A DNA stretch of 20,241 nt from assembly GCA_003153915.1 (NCBI GenBank), contig PMBX01000055.1, positions 1 through 20,241 of the forward strand, read 5' to 3'. Under the pieces are notes generated by a model that worked only from the letters and a program-made list of their open reading frames with translations, was not told where the DNA came from and ran no database searches. Shown here piece after piece: positions 1 to 8,025 of the stretch (within the stretch, counting starts at the first letter, position 1; the number at the start of each line of letters is the position of its first letter). Source of the DNA: Phycisphaerales bacterium (lineage in GTDB: Bacteria; Planctomycetota; Phycisphaerae; SM23-33). The translations under genes and the position numbers were made by a program.

Positions 1-18
1 CACAAGGATACCCCGGCC

Positions 19-960
19 ATGAGACGTGTTGCCGTGACCTTTTGCCTGTCGGTGCCGCTCCTATGGGCGGTCGTGGCATCCGCGGTGACCCAGCCGCCTG
101 GCAGCCCCGGCGACTCGCTTCGTTCCCGGATCGCCTGGCAGATTGCCCTGGAGCGGGTGGGGTTCTCCCCTGGACTCATCGACGGCAAGGGAGGTTCTCG
201 CACCGAACTGGCCACTCGCGAGTTCCAGCGGTCGCGTGGAATGACGGAGACCGGCACGTTGGATACGGCCACCTCGTCCGCTCTTGGTATAGACCCGGTC
301 GGGGCTATGCGGTCTTACACCATCGAGGCAAATGACATTGCCCAGGTCGGGCCTTTGCCCAAGGGCTGGACGGCCAAATCACTGGCGGACCGCCTGCCGT
401 ATCCGTCGCTGGAGGAAATGCTGGCGGAGAAGTTTCACTGCTCCAAGTCCGTCTTGAGGCAGTTGAACCCGGGCTTGGATTTTTCGCGACTCCATACTGG
501 CCTGTCGCTGACGGTTCCCGATATCCGCCCGACGTCGCTGCCTCAAGGCCGGCGAATCGTCGTGGACTTATCCGCCAAGCTTATACGGGTATTGGACGCC
601 TCTGGGCAAACATTGGGCCTGTTCCATTGTTCGGTGGCCGCCAACAAGGCCAATCTGCCCAGCGGTCGGGCGTCCGTGGCCGTTATCTCACGGAATCCCA
701 CCTATGTATTCGACCCCAAGATGTGGCCGGAGGCCAAGAATGATCGCAAAAAACTCCTCATCCCTCCAGGCCCGCGAAATCCCGTCGGGCTTTGCTGGAT
801 CGGCCTGAGTCTTCCGGGTTACGGTATCCACGGAACGCCCGCCCCCGAACTGATCGGCAAGACCGGTTCCCACGGTTGCATCCGCCTTACCAACTGGGAC
901 GCCCTTCGCCTGGGCGACATGGTCCGCGTGGGCACGCCGGTGGCGTTTCAGTCTAACTGA
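19..960 (+). CDS. Exported L,D-transpeptidase (PG-binding + YkuD)
   Basis: Predicted peptidoglycan L,D-transpeptidase, which forms 3-3 cross-links or anchors proteins to the wall in the periplasm. Seen in the 313-residue product: a signal peptide at about 1-22 ending in ASA; a peptidoglycan-binding domain type 1 at about 35-90 with the pattern GFSPGLIDGKGG then FQRSRG; a degenerate LysM-like stretch at about 99-170; and a YkuD domain at about 178-312. The catalytic signature is complete: His271 in HGTPAP, then SHGCIRL with His285 and Cys287. An AGGA Shine-Dalgarno at 5-8 lies 10 nt before the ATG, which supports this start. The gene is complete. A short 5-bp hairpin (948-960) covers the stop codon. 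The next gene begins 88 bp downstream behind an unusual palindromic region, so the two may be separately controlled. Family assignment is secure; the exact role in the wall is not shown. Confidence 0.93.
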   Translation: MRRVAVTFCLSVPLLWAVVASAVTQPPGSPGDSLRSRIAWQIALERVGFSPGLIDGKGGSRTELATREFQRSRGMTETGTLDTATSSALGIDPVGAMRSYTIEANDIAQVGPLPKGWTAKSLADRLPYPSLEEMLAEKFHCSKSVLRQLNPGLDFSRLHTGLSLTVPDIRPTSLPQGRRIVVDLSAKLIRVLDASGQTLGLFHCSVAANKANLPSGRASVAVISRNPTYVFDPKMWPEAKNDRKKLLIPPGPRNPVGLCWIGLSLPGYGIHGTPAPELIGKTGSHGCIRLTNWDALRLGDMVRVGTPVAFQSN

Positions 961-986
961 CGTCCTTGCGACAAGCCTCTCACCTT

Positions 987-1046
987 CGGTAATACCGTTG
1001 CCTCGCCAGTCACTTGCGTAAGGCGGTAACCGCCGGTAACTTACCG
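987..1046. promoter_or_regulatory. Cluster of three CGGTAA-containing palindromes
   Basis: Three perfect inverted repeats, each with a single-base centre, lie in the 60 bp before the oxidoreductase start: CGGTA-A-TACCG (987-997), GGCGGT-A-ACCGCC (1022-1034) and CGGTAA-C-TTACCG (1034-1046). The hexamer CGGTAA begins at 987, 1024 and 1034. The last palindrome ends two bases before the ATG. This is what a multi-site operator, or an RNA structure covering the ribosome-binding region, would look like. No Shine-Dalgarno is visible before 1049, which fits either reading. No known regulator site is recognised, so function is inferred. Confidence 0.4.
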
Positions 1047-1048
1047 CG

Positions 1049-2149
1049 ATGCCTCATCACTGCGACATCGCGATCCTTGGCGCTACCCCCGCCGGGTGCG
1101 CGGCGGCTTATTACCTCTCCGTAAAGGGCCTGGATGTCGTTGTCTTCGACGCCCCGCGGCGGGCGTCGGAGTGCCCGCTGACCGACTGGGTCTCCGCGGA
1201 GTTCTTCCGCATCCACGGCTTGCCCAAGTCGCTGGCAGGTTCATCCAAGGCCAAGCCCTTCAAGGCCGTCTGTTTCCACCAGGCGGACCTGACCCGACAA
1301 ACGGAATACAAGTCCGCCACTGCCTTGGGTTATTTCGTCCATCCCGACGACCTGACCGCCTCCCTGACGGCGGCGGCAAAGAATGCCGGTGCTAAGTTCC
1401 GCACGTCCACAACCTGCCCGGCCATTCGCCTGGAAGAAGACCATGTGTGGCTGCTTGGTTCCTCGCAACTCCAGGCCAAACTCCTGCTCATCGCCCACGA
1501 CTGCCCCGACGCGGTCCTCAGCGACCTGTCCCTGCCCGGACGCGCGCCCGGCGCGCCACCGTTGATCGCCGCGGGCCTGGACGTACCCACCTGCCTGAAC
1601 CTACCCGCCCTGCACATCCTGGCGATGGACGAGCCGACTGAACTGGGCGTGTTCTTCGCCACCGGGACAACGCTGCATCTTCGTATTGTATCCAACTCCA
1701 CTGCGACCGGGTCGCGCGTGGCGGAACTTTCTTCCATGGTCGCACGGCTTCAACGGGCCGGGCTGCTGAGCGAACGATTGCCGCTGAACCGTTCGCGCGG
1801 TGCGGTGTGGCATCCACCAGCCGGAGTGGCGATGGAACTGGAGACCCATGTCACCAAACGCTGCCTGATGGCCGGGACGGCCGGGGGATTCGCCGAGATA
1901 GTGCTTGGGCAAACGCTTCTTACTTCCGTCCGCTCGGCGCTGATGGCGGCGGATACGGCGATGGCTGCCCTGAAACACGAAAACGTTCAGGAAATTCTTG
2001 GCAATTTCAAGACCTCCTGGCGCGACAGCCTGGCCAGTTGGTTCCGCCCGCTGCCCACACCGTTGCACATGCTGATGCCGATGTTGCCGGCCAACAAAAG
2101 GCTTGCCGCCAAGCTAACCGCACAACTCTTGCGGGGCGACCGTTCCTGA
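1049..2149 (+). CDS. FAD-dependent oxidoreductase-like protein
   Basis: Resembles the geranylgeranyl-reductase/halogenase-like branch of FAD-dependent oxidoreductases. The start is fixed by the Rossmann strand that begins at residue 6 (DIAILGATPAG). Residues 11-16 read GATPAG, with Thr at the second glycine of the usual GxGxxG. The acidic residue that would bind the ribose of FAD is Asp34 in VVFDAP. A second FAD motif at 273-281 reads LMAGTAGGF, with Thr277 where the family normally has Asp in GDAAG. The C-terminal 60 residues are helical and basic. The 366-residue length is normal for the family. No Shine-Dalgarno is visible; a palindrome ends just before the ATG. The gene is convergent with the mannosidase, 27 bp apart, and follows the L,D-transpeptidase on the same strand. 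The substrate is unknown, and the motif changes leave open whether it still binds FAD in the normal way. Confidence 0.75.
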   Translation: MPHHCDIAILGATPAGCAAAYYLSVKGLDVVVFDAPRRASECPLTDWVSAEFFRIHGLPKSLAGSSKAKPFKAVCFHQADLTRQTEYKSATALGYFVHPDDLTASLTAAAKNAGAKFRTSTTCPAIRLEEDHVWLLGSSQLQAKLLLIAHDCPDAVLSDLSLPGRAPGAPPLIAAGLDVPTCLNLPALHILAMDEPTELGVFFATGTTLHLRIVSNSTATGSRVAELSSMVARLQRAGLLSERLPLNRSRGAVWHPPAGVAMELETHVTKRCLMAGTAGGFAEIVLGQTLLTSVRSALMAADTAMAALKHENVQEILGNFKTSWRDSLASWFRPLPTPLHMLMPMLPANKRLAAKLTAQLLRGDRS

Positions 2150-2176
2150 AAACCGGGCGCCAAAGTCCTCAACTCG

Positions 2177-5100
2177 TTAGTCGAGAATCACCCGGAACGC
2201 GCGAATCTGGAACGGTTTGATGGCAAACGAGAAACTTTCCGTTGCCTCCGCCACCGGTGCAATATCTTCCTCGATCTGGTTGCACTCGACGATCCGGCGG
2301 GCCTTGACCGCCAGGTGCAGCATGACGGTCCCGCGACCGCCGTGCGGCTCGTAGAGACGGACGATGTAGCCGCGCCCGTCCTCGGCGGGCTTGAATGCCT
2401 CGATAATCGCCGAGGCGCCTTCCACCTCCAGCAGGCTCTCCCCCGCCGCCGCCCCGCCGGAGATGCCCACGGTGCGAAGCGGTGCGTTGAGTTCCCAGCC
2501 GTGGCGAACCGTCCCGCCCCCCCGCCAGTCGCCCTCGTGAGGTAGCAGCGCGTAGGTGAACTCGTGCAAACCCTGGTCTGCATCGGGATCGGGCAGGATC
2601 GTGCCCCGCAACAGCGTCAGTCGCATCACGTTGCCCCGCGTGTCATGGCCGTACTTGCAGTCATTCAGAAGGCTGACGCCATAACCGGCCTCCGACAGGT
2701 CCATCCACCGGTGAGCGCAGACCTCGAACTTGGAGGCGTCCCAGGAGGTGTTCTGGTGCGTGGGACGTTCGACGGCGCCGAACTGCACCTCGTAGGTCGC
2801 CCGCGTCGCACGTATATCCACGGGGAAGGCGGCCTTGAGGATCGTCTGCTTCTCTCGCCAGTCGGCCTGGGTAACAAAGTCGATCCGAGGCGATCCGGCG
2901 GAGACGATGATATCCTGCGTGAAGTGCGAACTTCGGTGGGCGCGCTTCACGCGGATAGCCGCCCGCACCGGGCCACTCTCAATGACTTCCACTGAGGTGG
3001 AGCCTTCAAAGGGATACCTTCGCTTATCGAAGGTCGCGTGCACGTTCCATGCGTCCTCGTTCTCCGGACCGTCCTGGAACAGTTGCAGGTCATTGGCGAC
3101 GGCGCCGGCGGGGATAACCTCCCGGCCTATCCTCTTATCCAGCAGCCGGGTTATCCCACCGGTCTCGTTCAATTCCAGTACATACAGGTCGCTTTCGATC
3201 TTCCGCCGGCTGGCCATGAGAACCGAGGCGGACTTGCCCCTGGCCGTCACAACCTTGAAGGTGGTGAAACCCATCGGCACGACAGTGTCGGGCCTAAAGG
3301 CAATGGCCACCCCTTCGGCGGATCGCCGCAAGACCTGCGCCGCCAACACGCTTCCCGTGGGCGACTCGACTGCCGTTTGTCCACCCGGATCGGCCACCGT
3401 GGCAACCACCAAGTCGTTTCGCTTCCAGGATGTGGGGTTGAACACGCAAACGGCGTTATTGCCATGCCCACCGGCCAGCGCCACCATCGCCTGGTCCAGC
3501 ACGCCCTCGACACCCTGCCGCGCGGTGGCGTAGTCGACCGCCGCCTCCTTGTATACCGCTCCAATGGAGCTTCCCGGCAGGATGTCGTGGAACTGAAGCA
3601 GCAGCACGGTCTTCCAAGCCTGCTCCAGTGGTTTCATATCCACCGATCGTCCGGTCATCCTCGCCAGGCAGCCGTATATTTCCGCCTCGCGCAACAGCAA
3701 CTCCATTTTGCGGTTGGCACGCTTGGCCTCTCCGTGGGTGGTATAGGTCCCACGATGGGTCTCTAGGTACAGCTCGCCATCCCAGACGGGCAGTTGAGGC
3801 GAGTGGGCGGCCACATCGTCGAAATAAAGGTCCGAAGGCCCCAGGCGGACCCGCGGCAGGCCGGGGTAGCGGTCGAACCTGTTGAGCTGCTCCATCATCT
3901 CCTCGGTAACTCCCCCACCACCGTCACCATGCCCGAATGGCACCAACGCCTCGCCGTACTCGGCCTTTTGACGGTAATTAGCCCAGGAGCTCATCAGTTC
4001 CGCCGCCGTCGCCTGGTTGTTGTAGTACCGCGGATGCTTGGGAATGTGGGAGAGGATCTCGGTTCCGTCCAGGCCGCGCCAGTGAAACAGGCTCATCGGG
4101 AAGGGGTTCTGCGCCTGCCAGTGGAGCTTGCAGGTGAAGAAATAATCCAGGCCGCAGCCGCGCAGGATCTCCGGCAGCGACGCGGGATATCCGAACACAT
4201 CCGGCAGCCAGCAGGATTTCGGCCTAGTGCCAAACTCCGCGGCGAAGAAACGCACCCCGTGGAGAATCTGGCGGATCAGCGACTCGCCACTGGTCACGTT
4301 GCAGTCGGACTCCACCCACATGCCGCCCTGGGTCTCCCAGCGGCCTTGCTTCACGCGATTCTTGATTTCTTCATAGATCGCCGGGTAGTGGTCCTTGGTG
4401 TATTGGTAGAGTTGCGGCTGGCTACACGAAAAGTGGAACCGCTGGTAGCGGTCCATCAGACGCAAGGCCGTGGAGAAGGTCCGCCCGCACTTACGGATGG
4501 TTTCGCGCAGCGGCCACAGCCACGCCGTGTCGATGTGCGAGTGCCCACTGAAGTAGAGCCTGCCCGCCTCGTCGTCGCAACCGATGGCCTCCACCGCCCC
4601 GGCCAGGATTTGCCGAGCCTGTGCAACCTCCTCCAGCAGGCGAGGATGTGGGAGTGTCAGGTCCACCGCCAGCATGGCCCGCTCGACGGCAGAGGAAAGC
4701 AGGGCCTTACGGCGCTCGTCGGTGATGGCGGCTGCCACCTCGGCGGCAACGCGGAGATCGTAATAAAAGCCTTCCACCTGGCGGTTGACCACCACCAGCC
4801 TCGCACCGTCGAACAACCCGTGTAGGTTTGCGTGAGCGGGCTTGGAGTACACCGAGGGTACCGCGAAAAACTCCAACTCCAGGTCTAACGTGCCAGGCCC
4901 GGGAGGCAACACCCGGCCGTGATTACGGTCCAGGCCGCACCAGGGCTTTCCATTGACCGAGAGCATCCCCTCCATCTCGTCAAAGCCGAAGGCCAGGTAT
5001 GTGTCCCCAAGTGGAAGATTAGCGGGCACTTCCACTTTGGCCCGCAGGAAGACGGTCTTTCCAGCGGGCCAGCACATCGGCAGTGACGCATCGGACCAGT

Positions 5101-5233
5101 CACCGTCGAAGTTATATTTCCCCGGCCCGTGATGGGTGGCAGTGCGGAATCGCCAAGACCCGATCGCCTGGCTGCTTTCGGTGGCCAGGGAACCAAGGAT
5201 TTGCAATCGCTTGGAGATGACGCGTTCGTCCAT
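2177..5233 (-). CDS. GH38 alpha-mannosidase (cytosolic)
   Basis: Retaining alpha-mannosidase of glycoside hydrolase family 38, which removes alpha-linked mannose by a zinc-assisted double displacement. The 1018-residue product has the layout of the long bacterial/Ams1/MAN2C1-type enzymes: an N-terminal beta domain (about 1-220), a catalytic barrel (about 225-500), a helical bundle, and C-terminal beta domains to the end. Zinc ligands are visible as His233 and Asp235 in GHSHID and His549 in LLQFHDILPG; the nucleophile is Asp345 in WLPDVFGY, which also ligates zinc. FGHGDGGGG (433-441) and GELYLETHRGTYT are further family signatures. There is no signal peptide, so the enzyme should be cytosolic and may recycle imported or turned-over mannosides. 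AGAGAGG at 5239-5245 lies 5 nt before the ATG and decides the start. It is divergent from CapA across 254 bp. The true sugar linkage is not readable from sequence. Confidence 0.95.
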   Translation of the reverse strand: MDERVISKRLQILGSLATESSQAIGSWRFRTATHHGPGKYNFDGDWSDASLPMCWPAGKTVFLRAKVEVPANLPLGDTYLAFGFDEMEGMLSVNGKPWCGLDRNHGRVLPPGPGTLDLELEFFAVPSVYSKPAHANLHGLFDGARLVVVNRQVEGFYYDLRVAAEVAAAITDERRKALLSSAVERAMLAVDLTLPHPRLLEEVAQARQILAGAVEAIGCDDEAGRLYFSGHSHIDTAWLWPLRETIRKCGRTFSTALRLMDRYQRFHFSCSQPQLYQYTKDHYPAIYEEIKNRVKQGRWETQGGMWVESDCNVTSGESLIRQILHGVRFFAAEFGTRPKSCWLPDVFGYPASLPEILRGCGLDYFFTCKLHWQAQNPFPMSLFHWRGLDGTEILSHIPKHPRYYNNQATAAELMSSWANYRQKAEYGEALVPFGHGDGGGGVTEEMMEQLNRFDRYPGLPRVRLGPSDLYFDDVAAHSPQLPVWDGELYLETHRGTYTTHGEAKRANRKMELLLREAEIYGCLARMTGRSVDMKPLEQAWKTVLLLQFHDILPGSSIGAVYKEAAVDYATARQGVEGVLDQAMVALAGGHGNNAVCVFNPTSWKRNDLVVATVADPGGQTAVESPTGSVLAAQVLRRSAEGVAIAFRPDTVVPMGFTTFKVVTARGKSASVLMASRRKIESDLYVLELNETGGITRLLDKRIGREVIPAGAVANDLQLFQDGPENEDAWNVHATFDKRRYPFEGSTSVEVIESGPVRAAIRVKRAHRSSHFTQDIIVSAGSPRIDFVTQADWREKQTILKAAFPVDIRATRATYEVQFGAVERPTHQNTSWDASKFEVCAHRWMDLSEAGYGVSLLNDCKYGHDTRGNVMRLTLLRGTILPDPDADQGLHEFTYALLPHEGDWRGGGTVRHGWELNAPLRTVGISGGAAAGESLLEVEGASAIIEAFKPAEDGRGYIVRLYEPHGGRGTVMLHLAVKARRIVECNQIEEDIAPVAEATESFSFAIKPFQIRAFRVILD

Positions 5234-5487
5234 GGGAACCTCTCTATGTCATGTCACGTTGGGCGTTTGCCAAATAATAGGCGATTGGGGCGGGCCTGCG
5301 GGAATTGTGGCAGTAGTTTCATCTAGGAACCGGCAATACCGCCTCCAACCGATGCCGTGGGAACCGGACGTGTTGGGCTGTCCTTGGCGTCCGGGGCGGT
5401 TCTTGTTATTCTTCGTCATCGTCGGGTAGTGTAGCGAGATACCGTCGCGGAATTCCAGTCATCCCCGACGCCACGAGCGTAACCTGT
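5234..5487. promoter_or_regulatory. Divergent intergenic region, mannosidase / CapA
   Basis: This 254-bp region must hold promoters for both divergent genes. On the minus strand a Shine-Dalgarno (5239-5245) for the mannosidase is clear, and TATTAT (complement of 5274-5279) could be its -10 box, with no convincing -35. On the plus strand, TTGGCG (5384-5389) and TATTCT (5407-5412) are 17 bp apart and each match 4 of 6 sigma-70 consensus bases, so they are a possible CapA promoter. The octamer GGAACCGG occurs twice, at 5326-5333 and 5360-5367. No RNA gene, riboswitch or convincing terminator is seen. Promoter calls are weak inferences. Confidence 0.4.
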
Positions 5488-6588
5488 ATGAATCAGGCAA
5501 GTGAAACAGGCACTACCGTTTCATTCGTCGCCGCCGGCGACCTCCTGCTGCCGGCCCCACTGGACGGCGGCATCCCCCGCGACTTCGCCCGCGCCCTGGC
5601 CCCTGTGGGGGAAGTGTTGGCGGGTTGTGATATCGTCCTGGGGAATCTGGAATGCACCTTGCCCGGTGACGGGACGACCGTGTGCAGCGAGCCTCGCGTG
5701 ATATCCACGCCCCAGGCGGTACGGGCCATTCGTTCGGCGGGCTTCAATGTCGTCAGCTTGGCCAACAACCACGCCTTCGACTGCCTTGAGGGCGGTTTCC
5801 GCAACCTCCGCCGGCTGCTGGATGAAATCGGCGTGGCGTTCTTCGGCGCCGGAGACGATTTAGAGAAAGCTTCCGCCCCGGCCATCTTTAACGTCCTGGG
5901 CCTGCGTGTGGCGTTTTTAGGTGCCGCCGACGTGCAATCCGGCCCGTTCCAACAAGCCACAGCAGACCGCGCCGGGGTGGCGCCCCTGGACATCTCGGCG
6001 ATGACTGGCCGAATCCACGAGCTGGCCGGGCAGGTGGACCACGTGGTCGTATCGCTACACTGGGGCCGCGAACGGCTGGCCATCCCCTCCCCCCGGCAGG
6101 TGGAACAGGCCCGCACCCTCATCGATGCCGGAGCCTCAATAGTCGTGGGCCACCATCCCCACGTGGCGCAGGGGATGGAACTTTATCGCGGAAGGCCCAT
6201 CGCCTATTCGCTGGGCAACTTCGTCGCCTGCGAAGTGCCATTCGCCGACGGCGACCGGGTCACCTGGAACCAACGCGAACGTACCGGATGCCTCCTGCTG
6301 GTCGACCTGCCGCCGGGACGCGTCGAGAACATCCGCCAACTGGCCACCTATGACGATGGGATACAGGTTCGCCCAGACAACGGACCCTACGCCCAGCGCA
6401 TCATGGGGACAGCCAACCGCGCCGTGGCGCGCGGCGTGACACTGGGACGGTTCCGCCGACAGGTTCTGTGGGTGGAGACTATCAAACCCGCCCTGGACCA
6501 CCTGCGATGGTCCAAGCTCAAGACCCTTCGCCTGGGGAAACTCAAAAAAGCTTTCGTCTCCGCCGGAAAGGTACGAGACTCACGGTAG
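5488..6588 (+). CDS. CapA-family metallophosphatase-like protein
   Basis: Member of the CapA/PgsA (PGA_cap) family of calcineurin-like proteins, named for poly-gamma-glutamate capsule synthesis but found widely in polysaccharide loci. Motifs are in family order: AAGDLLL (Asp18), GNLECTL (52-58), SLANNHAFD (90-98), SLHWG (189-193), GHHPHVAQGMELYRG (221-235) and IAYSLGNF (238-245). The metal-site residues expected of the fold are therefore present. Unlike PgsA/CapA of Bacillus, no N-terminal signal peptide or membrane anchor is visible; the fold begins at about residue 11. The 366-residue length is usual for the family. No good Shine-Dalgarno precedes the ATG, so the start is less certain than the gene. 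It ends 20 bp from, and convergent with, the polysaccharide operon, which suggests a shared role. No other PGA synthesis genes (CapB or CapC) are nearby, so poly-glutamate production is not supported. Confidence 0.88.
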   Translation: MNQASETGTTVSFVAAGDLLLPAPLDGGIPRDFARALAPVGEVLAGCDIVLGNLECTLPGDGTTVCSEPRVISTPQAVRAIRSAGFNVVSLANNHAFDCLEGGFRNLRRLLDEIGVAFFGAGDDLEKASAPAIFNVLGLRVAFLGAADVQSGPFQQATADRAGVAPLDISAMTGRIHELAGQVDHVVVSLHWGRERLAIPSPRQVEQARTLIDAGASIVVGHHPHVAQGMELYRGRPIAYSLGNFVACEVPFADGDRVTWNQRERTGCLLLVDLPPGRVENIRQLATYDDGIQVRPDNGPYAQRIMGTANRAVARGVTLGRFRRQVLWVETIKPALDHLRWSKLKTLRLGKLKKAFVSAGKVRDSR

Positions 6589-6590
6589 GA

Positions 6591-6605
6591 CTCCGCGAGG
6601 CGGGG
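6591..6605. terminator. Weak hairpin between convergent genes
   Basis: CTCCGC-GAG-GCGGGG forms a stem of five to six pairs, including one G-T pair, in the 20-bp gap between the CapA stop and the stop of the PaaK-like gene. It could act in both directions, but neither strand has a clear T-run after it, so it is only a possible terminator. Confidence 0.25.
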
Positions 6606-6608
6606 ATT

Positions 6609-7988
6609 TCATACCTTGGGAGGGAACGCATCCCCCGCTCGAAGCTGCCACGCCACCTTGCTGACCACTGGCCGATACTTGCCCGAAGGCGCCGGCTGGA
6701 TGTCATCCACCAGTTCCACGAGGATTTCATCGTCGCAGCCGAGACGTTTGGCGACAACATTTCTGACCTGTTCGACACCGTCGGCGGAGAATTCCTTGTC
6801 AACGGCCAGCAGGACGCGCAACTGCCCAATCCGCTCCTGGTGCACCTGAAACTTCACGACGCCCCTGATGGCCCGCATGGTGTAGATAAACGCCACGCCT
6901 CCCACCCAGCGCCCCTGGCTGGTCACGACGAAATCCAGCATCCGCCCGCCGCTGATGGTCAGGCCGCCCAGCGACCGGCCACAGGGACACGGCGTGGCCG
7001 ACAGCGTCACGGCGTCGCCGGTGCGGTAGCGGATCAGCGGCATGGCCAAGCCGACCAGGTTGGTGACCACCAGTTCGCCTTCGCCTTCGGTGGAATTGCC
7101 CGTCACCGGGTCGATGGTCTCCAGTATCAACTGCTCGTCGGTGGCGTGCATCGTGCCATGCTCGCACTCGTGGCCGATCAGACCGGCCTCGCGCAGACCG
7201 AACGAATCGTACACCGGTACGCCAAAGGCATCGGCGATGATCCCTCGGTTGGCCCCCAGCACCTCGGCAGTGGCACAGACGGCCTTCAGCCCCCGTCGCT
7301 TGAGCACCGAAAGATCCACGCCCAGGCTAGCGGCCATCTGCGCCAACAGCACCATGCAACTGGGGAAGCCGAAAAGGCACTTGACCCGCCAGCCGGCCCA
7401 CCGCGCGACATACTCGGGGGCAGTCTGGGGGCTGATGATCAGCGCGCTTGTGAGCATGTCGTTGACCATCCTGTCCCGCAGGCGTTTGAGGCGGTCCTGT
7501 GCGTTCAGCTCCACCGGGGCGCCCCAGAAGTACACTTCCTTGTCACCCTTGTTGACGCCGATCCACCGGTGCCCGCGGATGCGGGCGGCGTTGATGTGCG
7601 CCTCGCGGATGGAACTGGTGTGGAATTGAAGCGCCTCGTTGGTCGAGCCGCTGGTCCGCACCAGTTGCACACGGCGCAGGTCGCGGCGGGTCATCTCGTC
7701 GCGTCGGCTTCGTAGCGTGGCCTTGTCCAGCAGCGGAAACCGCCGCAGGTCCGCAAGGCTCCGTACCTGGCCGGCAGCGATGCCGTGGCGGTCCATCACC
7801 TCGCGCCAGTAAGGCGTATGCTCATACGCCGACGAGACTAGTTCGGCCAGCCGGGACGCGCGGAGGGCATCGAGCCTCTCTCGCGGCCACCACTGGCTTT
7901 CCTCCAGTTGGCGGACAATGGCGAACGTACCGCGGCCCAGGAGTCGCTCCTGTATGCGAAAGATCGTCCTGGCGACTATCGGAAGCAT
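6609..7988 (-). CDS. PaaK/CapK-type adenylate-forming enzyme
   Basis: ANL-superfamily AMP-forming enzyme of the phenylacetate-CoA ligase/CapK type, expected to activate a carboxylate with ATP. Visible motifs in the 459-residue product: the P-loop-like RTSGSTNEAL (111-120), YDSFGLREAG (260-269), RYRTGD (320-325), a CPCGRSL element (334-340), and the C-terminal SGKYRP with Lys437 as the likely adenylation lysine. No carrier-protein domain or acyltransferase is attached or adjacent. A GAAGGG sequence (complement of 7992-7997) sits only 3 nt before the ATG. It is the last gene of the minus-strand operon, 37 bp after the deacetylase-like gene. CapK-like proteins recur in capsule and exopolysaccharide loci, where their substrates are mostly unproven. 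Here it may activate an acyl or amino-acid group for polymer decoration (inference). Confidence 0.88.
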   Translation of the reverse strand: MLPIVARTIFRIQERLLGRGTFAIVRQLEESQWWPRERLDALRASRLAELVSSAYEHTPYWREVMDRHGIAAGQVRSLADLRRFPLLDKATLRSRRDEMTRRDLRRVQLVRTSGSTNEALQFHTSSIREAHINAARIRGHRWIGVNKGDKEVYFWGAPVELNAQDRLKRLRDRMVNDMLTSALIISPQTAPEYVARWAGWRVKCLFGFPSCMVLLAQMAASLGVDLSVLKRRGLKAVCATAEVLGANRGIIADAFGVPVYDSFGLREAGLIGHECEHGTMHATDEQLILETIDPVTGNSTEGEGELVVTNLVGLAMPLIRYRTGDAVTLSATPCPCGRSLGGLTISGGRMLDFVVTSQGRWVGGVAFIYTMRAIRGVVKFQVHQERIGQLRVLLAVDKEFSADGVEQVRNVVAKRLGCDDEILVELVDDIQPAPSGKYRPVVSKVAWQLRAGDAFPPKV

Positions 7989-8025
7989 ATACCCTTCTAC
8001 CCGCTGCGTTGACTTATCGGAACTT

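Noticed and set aside
2173..2185. CTCG-TTAGT-CGAG hairpin at the mannosidase stop as a terminator
   Set aside because: Only four stem pairs and no T-run on either strand.
3794..4825. 343-codon open frame on the plus strand
   Set aside because: It lies fully antisense to the GH38 mannosidase, shows no family motif, and is explained by high GC leaving few stops opposite a real gene.
5326..5367. Two GGAACCGG octamers in the divergent region as operator sites
   Set aside because: Eight bases repeated once in a GC-rich 254-bp region is weak evidence, and no symmetry or matching site elsewhere supports it.
6468..7715. 415-codon open frame on the plus strand
   Set aside because: It overlaps the CapA 3' end and runs antisense to the PaaK-like gene, whose motifs are clear; the translation is low-complexity and His/Gln/Pro-rich, as expected for a shadow frame.
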